Positions 1 to 7,798 of a DNA stretch of 64,000 nucleotides are shown in pieces. Below the pieces are notes generated by a model. The model ran no database searches and was not told the origin of the DNA. It saw only the letters and a list, made by a program, of their open reading frames with translations. The stretch comes from Streptomyces sp. NBC_00358 (GTDB lineage Bacteria > Actinomycetota > Actinomycetes > Streptomycetales > Streptomycetaceae): positions 3,968,001-4,032,000 of the forward strand of contig NZ_CP107976.1 of NCBI RefSeq assembly GCF_036099295.1. Reading direction: 5' to 3'. Within the stretch, counting starts at the first letter, position 1. The number at the start of each line of letters is the position of its first letter. Made by a program: the position numbers and the translations under genes.

Positions 1-633
1 CATGCCGCAGATCTCGTGCCTCTGCCGCTCGTAGGAGAGTGCGGGCAGGTAGGGGTGGTGCAGGGTGTGGTTGTCGAGGGTGATGCCGCGGTCGCGCATC
101 CTCCGGAAGTACCCGTAGTCGTCCTTGACGAGGAAGTCGCTGAGGAAGGCGGTGTACGGGATCTTCAGGTCGCTCATCATCCGCAGGAACGCGGGGTCCT
201 TCTCTGAGCCGTCGTCGACCGTGAGGAAGACGACCTTGTCCTTGGTGGGGACGGTCGTGAAGACCGGCGGCAGCCCCAGTTCCTTCTGGTCGTCGACCTC
301 GAACCCCTTGCGTGCCTCGATGACCGGCTTCCTGGCGGGCGGCGCCGGGGGTGTCAGCGGCACCTCGGCCAGCCCCCAGCGCCTGGCGACGGCGGCGCGC
401 CGGGCCTGTGCGAGGCGGAGCCGGGAGGCGTACCCGGCGAGGGCGCGGGCGGGGGGTGCCTGGAGTCCGGCCTGCGGGCCGTGGGCCGGCTTGGCCGCGT
501 CGGAGCCGGGGCCGGAGGCGGAGCCGGTCTCGGCACAGCCGGAGACGAGAAGGGCGAGGGCGAGCACGCCGACTCCCCAGCGCGCACCGGCCCCGTTTGC
601 GCCGTTTTTATCATTTTGTCGTACGGGTCGCAT
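1..633 (-). CDS. Lipoprotein polysaccharide deacetylase (3' end outside window)
   Basis: Probable secreted carbohydrate-esterase-family-4 (NodB-fold) deacetylase acting on a cell-wall or extracellular polysaccharide. The visible 211 residues start at an ATG at 633 and show a hydrophobic stretch ending in a lipobox 'VSGC' (Cys33), so the protein is expected to be lipid-anchored outside the membrane. The NodB metal/catalytic motif 1 appears as 'LTVDDGS' (Asp140-Asp141) and motif 2 as 'DNHTLHH' (His189 and His193). Residues 35-100 are an Ala/Pro-rich linker. The gene continues past base 1, so the C-terminal catalytic motifs cannot be seen. It is transcribed divergently from the methyltransferase at 725. 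The family call is firm; the substrate is unknown. Confidence 0.85.
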   Translation of the reverse strand, partial: MRPVRQNDKNGANGAGARWGVGVLALALLVSGCAETGSASGPGSDAAKPAHGPQAGLQAPPARALAGYASRLRLAQARRAAVARRWGLAEVPLTPPAPPARKPVIEARKGFEVDDQKELGLPPVFTTVPTKDKVVFLTVDDGSEKDPAFLRMMSDLKIPYTAFLSDFLVKDDYGYFRRMRDRGITLDNHTLHHPYLPALSYERQRHEICGM

Positions 634-724
634 GGGCCCGGATCCTCCCAGGTCACCGCCCTCGCGAGGGCCCCGACACCGCCGCCGGAAGCACACCGTC
701 CACCGACTGGCCCACAATGGCCGG

Positions 725-1921
725 GTGAACGACGTCTCCTTCGCCCCCCTCCTCACCGCCGAGGGCCGCGCCCTGCTCGACGAGGTCCGCGCCACCGAAC
801 CGGCACAGGAACTGGCCGTCGCCACCCGGCTGCGCCGCGAGCACCCCGCCGAACTGGTCTCGGCGGCCCTCGGACAGGCACGGCTGCGGCAACGCGCGGT
901 GGCGAAGTTCGGCGCCGAGGACGCCGGACGCATGTTCTTCACCCCGAACGGGGTCGAGCAGTCCACCCGGACGAGCGTGGCGGAGCACCGCGCCGAGCGG
1001 CTGCGCGCGCTGGGGGTCCGCTCCGTCGCCGACCTCTGCTGCGGCATCGGCGGCGACGCCATCGCGCTGGCCCGCGCCGGAATCCGCGTCCTCGCCGTCG
1101 ACCGCGATCCGCTGACGGTCGCCGCCGCCCGCGCGAACGCCGACGCGCTCGGGCTCACGGACCTCATCGAGGTGCGCGAGACGGATGTGACGCAGGTGGA
1201 CACCTCGTCGTACGACGCGGTCTTCGTGGACCCGGCACGCCGGGGCGGCCGGGGCCGGATCTTCGACCCGGAGGCGTACTCGCCGCCGCTGTCCTGGGCC
1301 GTCGGCGCGGCCCTGAAGGCTCCGGTCGCCGCCCTGAAGATCGCCCCCGGCATCCCGCACGAGGCGATCCCCGCCGAGGCCGAGGCCGAGTGGATCTCGG
1401 ACGGCGGGGACGTGAAGGAAGCGGTGCTGTGGTTCGGCACGGAACCGGGCCTGGTGCGCGCCACCCTCCTGCCGGGCCCGCGTGAGCTGCGCGGACGCGG
1501 GCTGCCCGATCCGGCGGTCAGGGCGGTCGGACGCTATCTGTACGAACCGGACGGCGCCGTCATCCGCGCGCACCTGGTCGCCGAGGTGGCCGAGGACCTG
1601 GACGGCGGGCTGGTCGACGAGACGATCGCGTATGTCACGGCGGACGAACTGCGCCCGACACCGTTCGCCTCCGCCTACGAGATCACCGATCAACTCCACT
1701 TCAACGTAAAGAAGTTGAAGGCGCTGCTGCGGGAGCGGGAAGTCGGCGTGCTGACCGTCAAGAAGCGCGGGTCGGCCGTCGAGCCGGAGGAACTGCGGCG
1801 CAAGGTGAAACCGCAGGGCCCCCGGTCCGCGACGGTGTTCCTGACCCGGGTGGCGGGGGCCCCGACCATGCTGGTGGGGGCCCCCGCCCAGCCGCCCACC
1901 GCCGCCGGCGGCGGGTGCTGA
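725..1921 (+). CDS. Class I SAM-dependent methyltransferase with THUMP-like C-terminal domain
   Basis: A 398-residue protein read from a GTG at 725; the open frame extends far upstream, but that part overlaps the divergent deacetylase and looks non-coding. A Rossmann SAM-binding motif is present around residue 103 ('DLCCGIGGD'), followed by an acidic ribose-binding strand ('VLAVDRDP') and a 'DPARRGGRGR' stretch at 169-178, where DNA/RNA methyltransferases carry a DPPY-type motif. Residues about 310-390 ('FNVKKLKALL', 'LTVKKRGSAV') match the THUMP-like domain found at the end of this actinobacterial family. A role in RNA or DNA modification is inferred; the target is unknown. It stands alone on the plus strand and converges with the gene ending at 1935. 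Confidence 0.85.
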   Translation: MNDVSFAPLLTAEGRALLDEVRATEPAQELAVATRLRREHPAELVSAALGQARLRQRAVAKFGAEDAGRMFFTPNGVEQSTRTSVAEHRAERLRALGVRSVADLCCGIGGDAIALARAGIRVLAVDRDPLTVAAARANADALGLTDLIEVRETDVTQVDTSSYDAVFVDPARRGGRGRIFDPEAYSPPLSWAVGAALKAPVAALKIAPGIPHEAIPAEAEAEWISDGGDVKEAVLWFGTEPGLVRATLLPGPRELRGRGLPDPAVRAVGRYLYEPDGAVIRAHLVAEVAEDLDGGLVDETIAYVTADELRPTPFASAYEITDQLHFNVKKLKALLREREVGVLTVKKRGSAVEPEELRRKVKPQGPRSATVFLTRVAGAPTMLVGAPAQPPTAAGGGC

Positions 1922-1934
1922 GCAACCCGGTGGT

Positions 1935-3968
1935 CTACTGCTGGTGACGGGTGCTGAGCGCGCCCAGGTCCGGCCCGTCCAGAGGCCGCGCCGCCGTGCC
2001 GGGGTGCGCCACAGGGGCGCCCGCGACCGATCCCGCCGATCCGGTCGAGGAGAACGAAGTCGCCGTCGGCATCAGGCCGTTGTAGTACGGCGTGTACGTC
2101 CACTGGCTGCTGCTCGCGCTGACCGCCGCGCCCGCGGAGTTCAGCGCCGTCGTCGACACCGAGCCGGTGCCGCCGAAGACCGCCACACCGTTGATGTTGG
2201 CGGCGCCCTGGACCAGGTAGGACTTGGTCTCGGAGGAGAGGGTGGCGACATCCGTCCACAGCATCGGGCCGAAGACGTTCATCGCGGCCGCGGCCGAGGT
2301 GCCACCGCGCCAACTGTCGGTGGAGGCCAGGGCCACGCTGCCCGGACCGCCCCACCAGAACCGCGCGAGGAGAGCCGCGTTGCCCGCGTTGGTGCTCGCC
2401 ACGATCGGGTAGTACGTGTACGACGACGGCCAGTGCGAGAACGACGTGTGCGTCAGCGCGTACTTCGCCGAGCCGCCGACCGGGATCATGTAGGTGTCGC
2501 GCGGGTCCAGGCTGTTGAGGTACGCCTTCACGGACGAGGTCAGCGTGTTGCCGTCGTTCAGCACGACGACCGTCTTGCCGCTCGTCCCGTTCGCACCCGC
2601 GGCCGACGCGGCGGCGAGCGCCGAGTGGTAGTCGGTGCCGGTCGCGATGAAGACGTAGTCAGGCGCGCTGGTGATGGACTTCGCGACGGCGACCGAGGTC
2701 GAGTAGCGCGAGGTGCCGGCCAGCCGCTTCGGGGTGAAGCCGAGCGCGGTGATCTTCGTCGAGAGGGCGCTGCCGAGGATCGACGTACCGCCGACGAGGT
2801 AGACCGGGGCGCCGGGCTTGAGGACCCGCTTCAGCTCCGCCTGCACGGACGAGGAGACCGAGGTCGCGGACGTCAGCAGGACCGGCCCGTGCTTCTTGCC
2901 CGCGAGGGCGGGGGCGGTCAACGCGTACGACTGGCTGTCCTGGGAGACCAGCACGGCGGACGAGGCGTTCATCAGGCCCGGCTCGCTCTTGCCGACCGTG
3001 TTCCAGGTCCAGCGGGACGCGGCGATGTTGCTGGCGTTGACGTCGGCGCCCCAGACCCGGGAGACGGTGTTCTTGCGCAGCGGCTGCCAGGCGGGCGAAT
3101 AGCCGCCCCAGGGGAAGGGCTGGCCCTCCGTCACCGCGTCCGCGGTGATCGTCAGGACGACGTTGCTCTCCTGACGGCCGCCGCTGGTGGGCCGGTTGAA
3201 GTGCACGACGAGCCGGTTGCTCGCAGGCGCCCAGGAGGGGGTGTCGTAGTCCCCGGCGTCATTGGTCAGACGCCGCTCGCCGGTGCCGTCGGTGTTGATC
3301 GAGAAGAGCTGGCGGTGACCGTCGACGGTGCGGACGAACGCGACCTTGGTGCCGTCGGGCGAGACGGCGGGCGAGCCGCCCGCGGCGAGCGTGGTCTCCG
3401 TCTTGGTGGTGGCGTTGTAGAGCACGACCGACGGCGTGGTGGTGGTGCACCCGGTTCCGTTGCGCTGGAAGACCAGGAACTTTCCGGTCGCGTCCCCGCT
3501 CGGCACGCGGTCGCAGCCGCCGGCGGCCAGCAGCCGGACCGGGGTGCCGCCGCCGGCCAGGACGGCGTACAGCTTCTTGGACGCGGAGTAGACGATCTCG
3601 CGGCCGTAGGCCCAGTACGTGGGGTGGGACGCCATGGCGCCGTCCTCGATCCCGTCGTAGACCGTCGTCTTGGTGCCGCCCGTGACACTGATGGTCTGCA
3701 CGACACCGGCCGACTCGAAGACCACCCGGCTGCCGTCGGGTGACCAGGCGGGCGACTGGTCGTCGGAGCCGTTCGAGACACGCTTCTCGTCGTTGCCGTC
3801 GACGTCCACCGACATGATGCCGTCGCCGGACACGGCGATCCTGCCGTCGGCGGCCGGCCACCCGGTGACGTCGGCCGACGCCCCCGGTGCCAGGGCTGTC
3901 GCGGTGCCGGCGGCCAGGGCCGTCGCCGCGGTGAGCGCCACGAGTCTGTGGCGCGCGAAGATCTTCAA
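1935..3968 (-). CDS. Secreted TolB-like beta-propeller protein with cell-wall-binding repeat 2 domain
   Basis: A 677-residue exported protein. The start is a TTG at 3968 preceded by a G-rich Shine-Dalgarno stretch. It has a Sec signal peptide with probable cleavage after 'ASA' near residue 32. Residues about 40-310 contain repeated 'SPAWSPDGSRVVF'-type blades typical of TolB/WD40 beta-propellers. Residues about 320-640 carry cell wall-binding repeat 2 signatures such as 'RLAGTSRYSTSVAVA' and 'VYLVGGTSIL', which anchor proteins to cell-wall polymers in Gram-positive bacteria. The combination suggests a surface-attached protein whose propeller binds a partner or ligand. No catalytic residues are recognised and the function is unknown. 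It is the only gene on its strand before the sigma factor locus. Confidence 0.8.
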   Translation of the reverse strand: MKIFARHRLVALTAATALAAGTATALAPGASADVTGWPAADGRIAVSGDGIMSVDVDGNDEKRVSNGSDDQSPAWSPDGSRVVFESAGVVQTISVTGGTKTTVYDGIEDGAMASHPTYWAYGREIVYSASKKLYAVLAGGGTPVRLLAAGGCDRVPSGDATGKFLVFQRNGTGCTTTTPSVVLYNATTKTETTLAAGGSPAVSPDGTKVAFVRTVDGHRQLFSINTDGTGERRLTNDAGDYDTPSWAPASNRLVVHFNRPTSGGRQESNVVLTITADAVTEGQPFPWGGYSPAWQPLRKNTVSRVWGADVNASNIAASRWTWNTVGKSEPGLMNASSAVLVSQDSQSYALTAPALAGKKHGPVLLTSATSVSSSVQAELKRVLKPGAPVYLVGGTSILGSALSTKITALGFTPKRLAGTSRYSTSVAVAKSITSAPDYVFIATGTDYHSALAAASAAGANGTSGKTVVVLNDGNTLTSSVKAYLNSLDPRDTYMIPVGGSAKYALTHTSFSHWPSSYTYYPIVASTNAGNAALLARFWWGGPGSVALASTDSWRGGTSAAAAMNVFGPMLWTDVATLSSETKSYLVQGAANINGVAVFGGTGSVSTTALNSAGAAVSASSSQWTYTPYYNGLMPTATSFSSTGSAGSVAGAPVAHPGTAARPLDGPDLGALSTRHQQ

Positions 3969-4119
3969 GGGTGTACCCCCCAGGGTAGGTGCGATGGCTG
4001 CCGGACCACGCCTCTCGGGGGCCTACGGGTGAACGGAGAGCGTTCTTCCCGTGTACGGCAGCGGCGCCACTGTAAGCCCTTGCTGATCACGTTGGGAACG
4101 GGGTTGCCGAACGGGAATC

Positions 4120-5403
4120 TCACGAACCCCGCAGCTCACGGGCCCGTGCCAGCAGCAGCTCCCGCTCCCGCTCGTTGCGCGCCAGCGAGGCCGCCCGCTC
4201 GAACTCGGCCCGCGCCTGCGCCGTACGTCCCAGCCGGGCGAGCAGGTCACCCCGCACGCTCGGCAGCAAGTGGTAGTCGCGCAGCGCGGGTTCACCGGCG
4301 AGGGCGTCCACGATCTCCAGGGCGGGACCGGGTCCGTCGGCCATGGAGACGGCCACGGCACGGTTCAGCTCGACGACCGGAGACGGGGTGCGGGCCGCCA
4401 GCAGGCCGTACAGGGTGGCGATCCGCCGCCAGTCCGTGTCCTCGTAGGCGTAGGCCTGCGCGTGGCAGGCGGCGATGGCGGCCTGGAGGGCGTACGGCCC
4501 CGGGCTGCCGGCGGCGACGGCGTTGGCGCGGCCCAGCGCGGTGAAGCCCCGGCGGATCAGCATGCGATTCCAGCGGCGGCGGTTCTGGTCCTTCAGGAGG
4601 ACCGGTTCTCCCCCGGGCCCGGTGCGGGCGGACGCCCGGGACTCCTGGAGTTCCAGCAGGGCGGCGAGCCCGTGCACCTCGGGCTCCTTGGGCATCAGCT
4701 CGGCGAGCACCCGGGCCAGCCGGAGCGCGTCCTCGCACAGCGCCGGACGGAGCAGGTCGTCGCCCGCCGTGGCCGCGTACCCCTCGTTGAAGACGAGGTA
4801 GATGACCTCCAGGACGGACCCGAGCCGGGCCTCGCGGTCAGGACCGTACGGCACCTCGAAGGCGACCCCCTTCGTCGCCAGCGTCCGCTTGGCCCGCACG
4901 ATGCGCTGGGCGATCGTCGGCTCCGGGACGAGGAAGGCGCGGGCGATCTCGGACGTCGTCAGGCCGCCGAGGAGCCGCAGCGTGAGCGCGATGCGGGCCT
5001 CGGCGGACAGGACGGGATGGCAGGCGGTGAAGACCAGGCGCAGCAGGTCGTCGTCGATGTCGTCCGGGTCGGAGGGTTCGTCGATGTGGTGCGGAGCCGA
5101 CAGCGAGAGGTCCCGCCCGACCTCCTCCAGCTTGCGCGCGTAGCGCTCCCGGCGGCGTACGAGGTCGATCGCCCGGTGCTTGGCGGTGGCCGTCAGCCAG
5201 GCGCCCGGGTTGTCCGGCACGCCGTCCCGCGGCCACTGCTCCAGCGCCGCGACCAGGGCGTCCTGGGCCAGTTCCTCGGCGATGCCGACGTCCAGGACGA
5301 TCCGGGCGACGCGCGCGATGACGCGGGGCGACTCGATACGGAAGATGGTCTCGACGGCCGTGTCGACGCCGCCGGCGGGGGTTCGGCCGGGCTGCTGTTC
5401 CAC
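4120..5403 (-). CDS. ECF sigma factor, ECF42-type with TPR-like C-terminal extension
   Basis: A 427-residue extracytoplasmic-function sigma factor, read from a GTG at 5403. Region 2 includes 'PDNPGAWLTATAKHRAID' with the following 'VRRRERYARK'. Region 4 holds the helix-turn-helix 'LTTSEIARAFLVPEPTIAQR'. Unlike ordinary ECF factors of about 180-200 residues, it has a 200-residue C-terminal extension ('VIYLVFNEGYAA', 'EVHGLAALLELQESR', 'PVVELNRAVAV') that is characteristic of group ECF42 and needed for its activity in studied members. No anti-sigma gene is adjacent. Instead a DGPF protein gene lies directly upstream (5486-5842), the hallmark partner of ECF42. The signal sensed is unknown. The family assignment is strong. 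Confidence 0.92.
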   Translation of the reverse strand: MEQQPGRTPAGGVDTAVETIFRIESPRVIARVARIVLDVGIAEELAQDALVAALEQWPRDGVPDNPGAWLTATAKHRAIDLVRRRERYARKLEEVGRDLSLSAPHHIDEPSDPDDIDDDLLRLVFTACHPVLSAEARIALTLRLLGGLTTSEIARAFLVPEPTIAQRIVRAKRTLATKGVAFEVPYGPDREARLGSVLEVIYLVFNEGYAATAGDDLLRPALCEDALRLARVLAELMPKEPEVHGLAALLELQESRASARTGPGGEPVLLKDQNRRRWNRMLIRRGFTALGRANAVAAGSPGPYALQAAIAACHAQAYAYEDTDWRRIATLYGLLAARTPSPVVELNRAVAVSMADGPGPALEIVDALAGEPALRDYHLLPSVRGDLLARLGRTAQARAEFERAASLARNERERELLLARARELRGS

Positions 5404-5485
5404 AGCTCACCATCAGACACCCGCGGCGGCGTCAGACCAAGGAGACCGCTCAGGCCGGAAAGAACGCTGGGTCCGACAAGACCGC

Positions 5486-5842
5486 TCAGCTCCCGGCGAT
5501 CTCCCGCACCTCGCAGGTGACCGTCCAGAACTCCTCGTGCGTCTTCAGGAACCGCTTGGTCCACTCCACGGCCTCGGCCATGTCCTTGCACTGCATGATC
5601 GCGTAGCCGCCGACGACCTCCTTGGACTCGGTGAAGGGCCCGTCGGTGACGGACAGCTGCCCGCCCGACCAGTGGACGCGCTTGCCCTGCGCGGTGGGCG
5701 TCAGGCCGTCGGTCTCCAGCATGACGCCCGCCTTGGTGATCTCCTCGATGAGCTCGCCCATCCGCTGCATCAGCTCGGGGCTGGGACCATCGGCGGGCGC
5801 GGTGCTCTCGTCGATCTGGACCAGCGAAAGATAGCGGGGCAT
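5486..5842 (-). CDS. YciI-related DGPF-domain protein
   Basis: A 118-residue protein of the YCII/DGPF family, with the name-giving motif 'TDGPFTESKEVVGGY' in its middle. YciI-like proteins have a ferredoxin-like dimeric alpha/beta fold; the biochemical role of DGPF proteins is not known. The ATG at 5842 gives the expected family length. It lies 82 bp upstream of the ECF42 sigma gene on the same strand. DGPF genes are the known regulatory targets and genomic neighbours of ECF42 factors in actinobacteria, so this pair is probably one regulatory unit, possibly with the sigma factor activating this promoter. The start and the family are well supported; the function is not. Confidence 0.88.
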   Translation of the reverse strand: MPRYLSLVQIDESTAPADGPSPELMQRMGELIEEITKAGVMLETDGLTPTAQGKRVHWSGGQLSVTDGPFTESKEVVGGYAIMQCKDMAEAVEWTKRFLKTHEEFWTVTCEVREIAGS

Positions 5843-6010
5843 GGTGACTCCTCGTGTCTTCGGTGCCTCGGAGGCGGGGCTTCTCCCTGCCTCTCACCCG
5901 TGCGTCGAACGGGAGACACCTGCTTCGACACGGTCCCCGGATTTCTTTCATTTCCTTCCCCGGCGGGTCCAGACGGATCAATCGAGGGAATAGGGAATCG
6001 GGGATTCGGG

Positions 6011-6589
6011 TCAGTCGGCGAAGTCCTTGAGCTTCTGTGTGTCCAGCGTGAACCCGACCGGATCCGGCAGCTCGATCACCGCTCCGAACGCCCGGGTGGT
6101 GAGCGAGCGGTAGACGCCGCCCTCGGGGTCGCAGTGCACGGTCACGCTGCCCGCGTCCCGGTCGACTAGGAGGTAGACGGGGATGCCGGCGCCCGCGTAT
6201 CCGTCGGGCTTCTCGATCCGGTCACGCCGGTCGGTGTCCCGGTCGCGCGAGGTGACCTCGACGACCATCAGGACACCCGAGGGCTCGGACCACTCGCCCT
6301 TTCCGGCGAAGTACTCCTCGGGCGCCAGCGCTCCGTCCGGCCGGGCCCGCCCATTGCGGTACGCCTGGACTTGGAGACCTTGTTCCGGGAAGAGGAAGAG
6401 GTCGGGGCGGTACTGCATGCACCGCTTGAGGAGCCAGGCAACGATCTGAGCGTGATTGCCGTCCGGCATGGGCTTGACCCCGATCTTTCCGTTCAGGAAT
6501 TCCAGCCGCGCCGACTCGGGCGCGTGACGAGCGAGCTCCTCGAACTCCTCGACGAGCATCTGGGGCTGGTCGGACGTGCTGGGGGTCAT
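6011..6589 (-). CDS. Uma2 family (DUF820) PD-(D/E)XK endonuclease-like protein
   Basis: A 192-residue protein of the Uma2/DUF820 family, a restriction-endonuclease-fold group greatly expanded in cyanobacteria and actinobacteria. The ATG at 6589 is preceded by a strong Shine-Dalgarno (GGAGG in the reverse complement), so it is preferred over the in-frame start 63 bp upstream. Visible family features are 'RPDGALAPEEYF' (active-site Asp region), 'LMVVEVTSRDRDTDRRD' (the E-V-x-S core), 'KPDGYAGAGIPVYLLVD' and a C-terminal 'LPDPVGFTLDTQKL'. Function in vivo is unresolved; nuclease activity is inferred from the fold. It sits 59 bp downstream of the winged-helix/zinc-ribbon gene at 6649-7515 on the same strand, so the two may be co-transcribed. 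Confidence 0.85.
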   Translation of the reverse strand: MTPSTSDQPQMLVEEFEELARHAPESARLEFLNGKIGVKPMPDGNHAQIVAWLLKRCMQYRPDLFLFPEQGLQVQAYRNGRARPDGALAPEEYFAGKGEWSEPSGVLMVVEVTSRDRDTDRRDRIEKPDGYAGAGIPVYLLVDRDAGSVTVHCDPEGGVYRSLTTRAFGAVIELPDPVGFTLDTQKLKDFAD

Positions 6590-6648
6590 AGCGTCGCCTC
6601 CTCCCCTCCATCCTGCCCCGGTCACGGGCGGACCGTGCTGCAAGGTCG

Positions 6649-7515
6649 TCATGTGCCTGCTCCCTTCTCGGTTTCCTCCGTGCGGGTCCCGGTACGGAGA
6701 GCGGCGCGCAGCCGTCCGACATGGGCGCGCACCTCATGCGCCGCGAGAGCGGGCCGCCCGCCCCGGCACACCCCGCACAACCCGCCCCGCAGCTCGACAC
6801 CGTCCCCGCCGGGCTCCCCGCACGCCGTGCAGACCACCTCGTAGCGGAGCGCCGGTGGCTGCGGCTCGGGTCGCGGCGGCAGCTTGGCGAGCAGCCGGGC
6901 TCGTACGAAGGCGTAGGCGTGCGCCACACGCTCCGGGAGCCCCGACGTCAGCGCCTGGACGAGCTGCGGCTCCCCCGCGCCCCGCGCGAACCACTCGGCG
7001 GCCTCCCCCTCCAGTGCCGCGCACTCCCCCGCCGACAGCGTCAGGCGGGCGTCGATCCGGCCGAGCCGTGCCAGCACGCCGTACGCCGTCGAGCGCGCCG
7101 CCCGCGCCGGGGGCCGCTCGGTCACGGGCGTCTCCCCGGCGAGGAAGGCGTTCCACCAGGCGTCGTCGTGCGCGGTGCGCGAGAAGAAGGTGTGCCAGAC
7201 CCAGCGGGGGCAGCCGTCGACGGTGACGGGGCGGCGCACCCTGCGCAAATGGCCCGCCGCGGAAAGGTTGTTGAGGGCGGTGGAGAGGGCGCACTGGCCG
7301 TACGGGAGGTGCTTGGCGAGGGTCTTGATGGAGAGGTCCGACTCGTCGGCGAGCCGGTCGATGTACGTCGCGATCGATGCCTCGCGAGTGGGCAGATGTA
7401 CGAAGTCCCGACCCGTACGTGGGGTTTGGCCGGGCGCCGACCGTTTTCCGTACCCCGGATTGGCGAGGGGATGGGCGGACGGGCGCGGGGCAGCACTAAG
7501 CTGGCTTACAGCCAT
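6649..7515 (-). CDS. Winged-helix DNA-binding protein with C-terminal zinc-ribbon-like motif
   Basis: A 288-residue protein, ATG at 7515. Residues about 45-105 look like a winged helix ('LSIKTLAKHLPYGQCALSTA', then 'AGHLRRVRR', a wing-like basic strand). The C-terminus carries paired cysteines, 'CTACGE' and 'CGVCRGG', suggesting a small zinc ribbon, although no zinc-binding evidence exists beyond the spacing. The middle is Arg/Ala-rich. It resembles a second protein in this window (56164-57048) in the same domain order, so they are probably paralogues. The gene lies directly upstream of the Uma2-family gene. A regulatory role is inferred from the helix-turn-helix; targets are unknown. Confidence 0.72.
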   Translation of the reverse strand: MAVSQLSAAPRPSAHPLANPGYGKRSAPGQTPRTGRDFVHLPTREASIATYIDRLADESDLSIKTLAKHLPYGQCALSTALNNLSAAGHLRRVRRPVTVDGCPRWVWHTFFSRTAHDDAWWNAFLAGETPVTERPPARAARSTAYGVLARLGRIDARLTLSAGECAALEGEAAEWFARGAGEPQLVQALTSGLPERVAHAYAFVRARLLAKLPPRPEPQPPALRYEVVCTACGEPGGDGVELRGGLCGVCRGGRPALAAHEVRAHVGRLRAALRTGTRTEETEKGAGT

Positions 7516-7683
7516 GGATCGAGCCTCATTCGGTCTTCGTGGCCAGACCCCCGCGTGGTGCGCCTAACACCCGTGGGGGTCGATGCTTTCGCGGCGCACG
7601 CTACACGTCCGCCACACTCCGCCGCGACCCGATCACGAAAAGTCATATCCCCTGGCCCGGACGGCACTTCGGCCGTCGGTAAG

Positions 7684-7712
7684 GGAGGGTGGGTGGGTTG
7701 AGCCTCCCACCC
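7684..7712. terminator. GC-rich hairpin downstream of the LCP gene
   Basis: An inverted repeat with arms GGGTGGG (7691-7697) and CCCACCC (7706-7712) around an 8-base loop; a competing pairing uses GGGAGG at about 7684. There is no T-tract. It lies 87 bp beyond the stop of the minus-strand LCP gene (7799) and is a plausible Streptomyces-type terminator. The rest of the 283-bp gap 7516-7798 shows nothing else that I can support. Confidence 0.4.
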
Positions 7713-7798
7713 ATTCCATACAAAAGAGGCTCGAATCCCGGGCCCCGAAGCTCAAGTCCCGCGGACCGTCGCCCAGTGGTTTCCACCGCGTCCGGGCG

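Noticed and set aside
7725..7745. GGCTCGAATCCCGGGCC resembles the T-arm of a tRNA, 3' of the LCP terminator.
   Set aside because: No matching acceptor, D or anticodon arms occur upstream at tRNA distances, so a tRNA gene or clear remnant cannot be supported.
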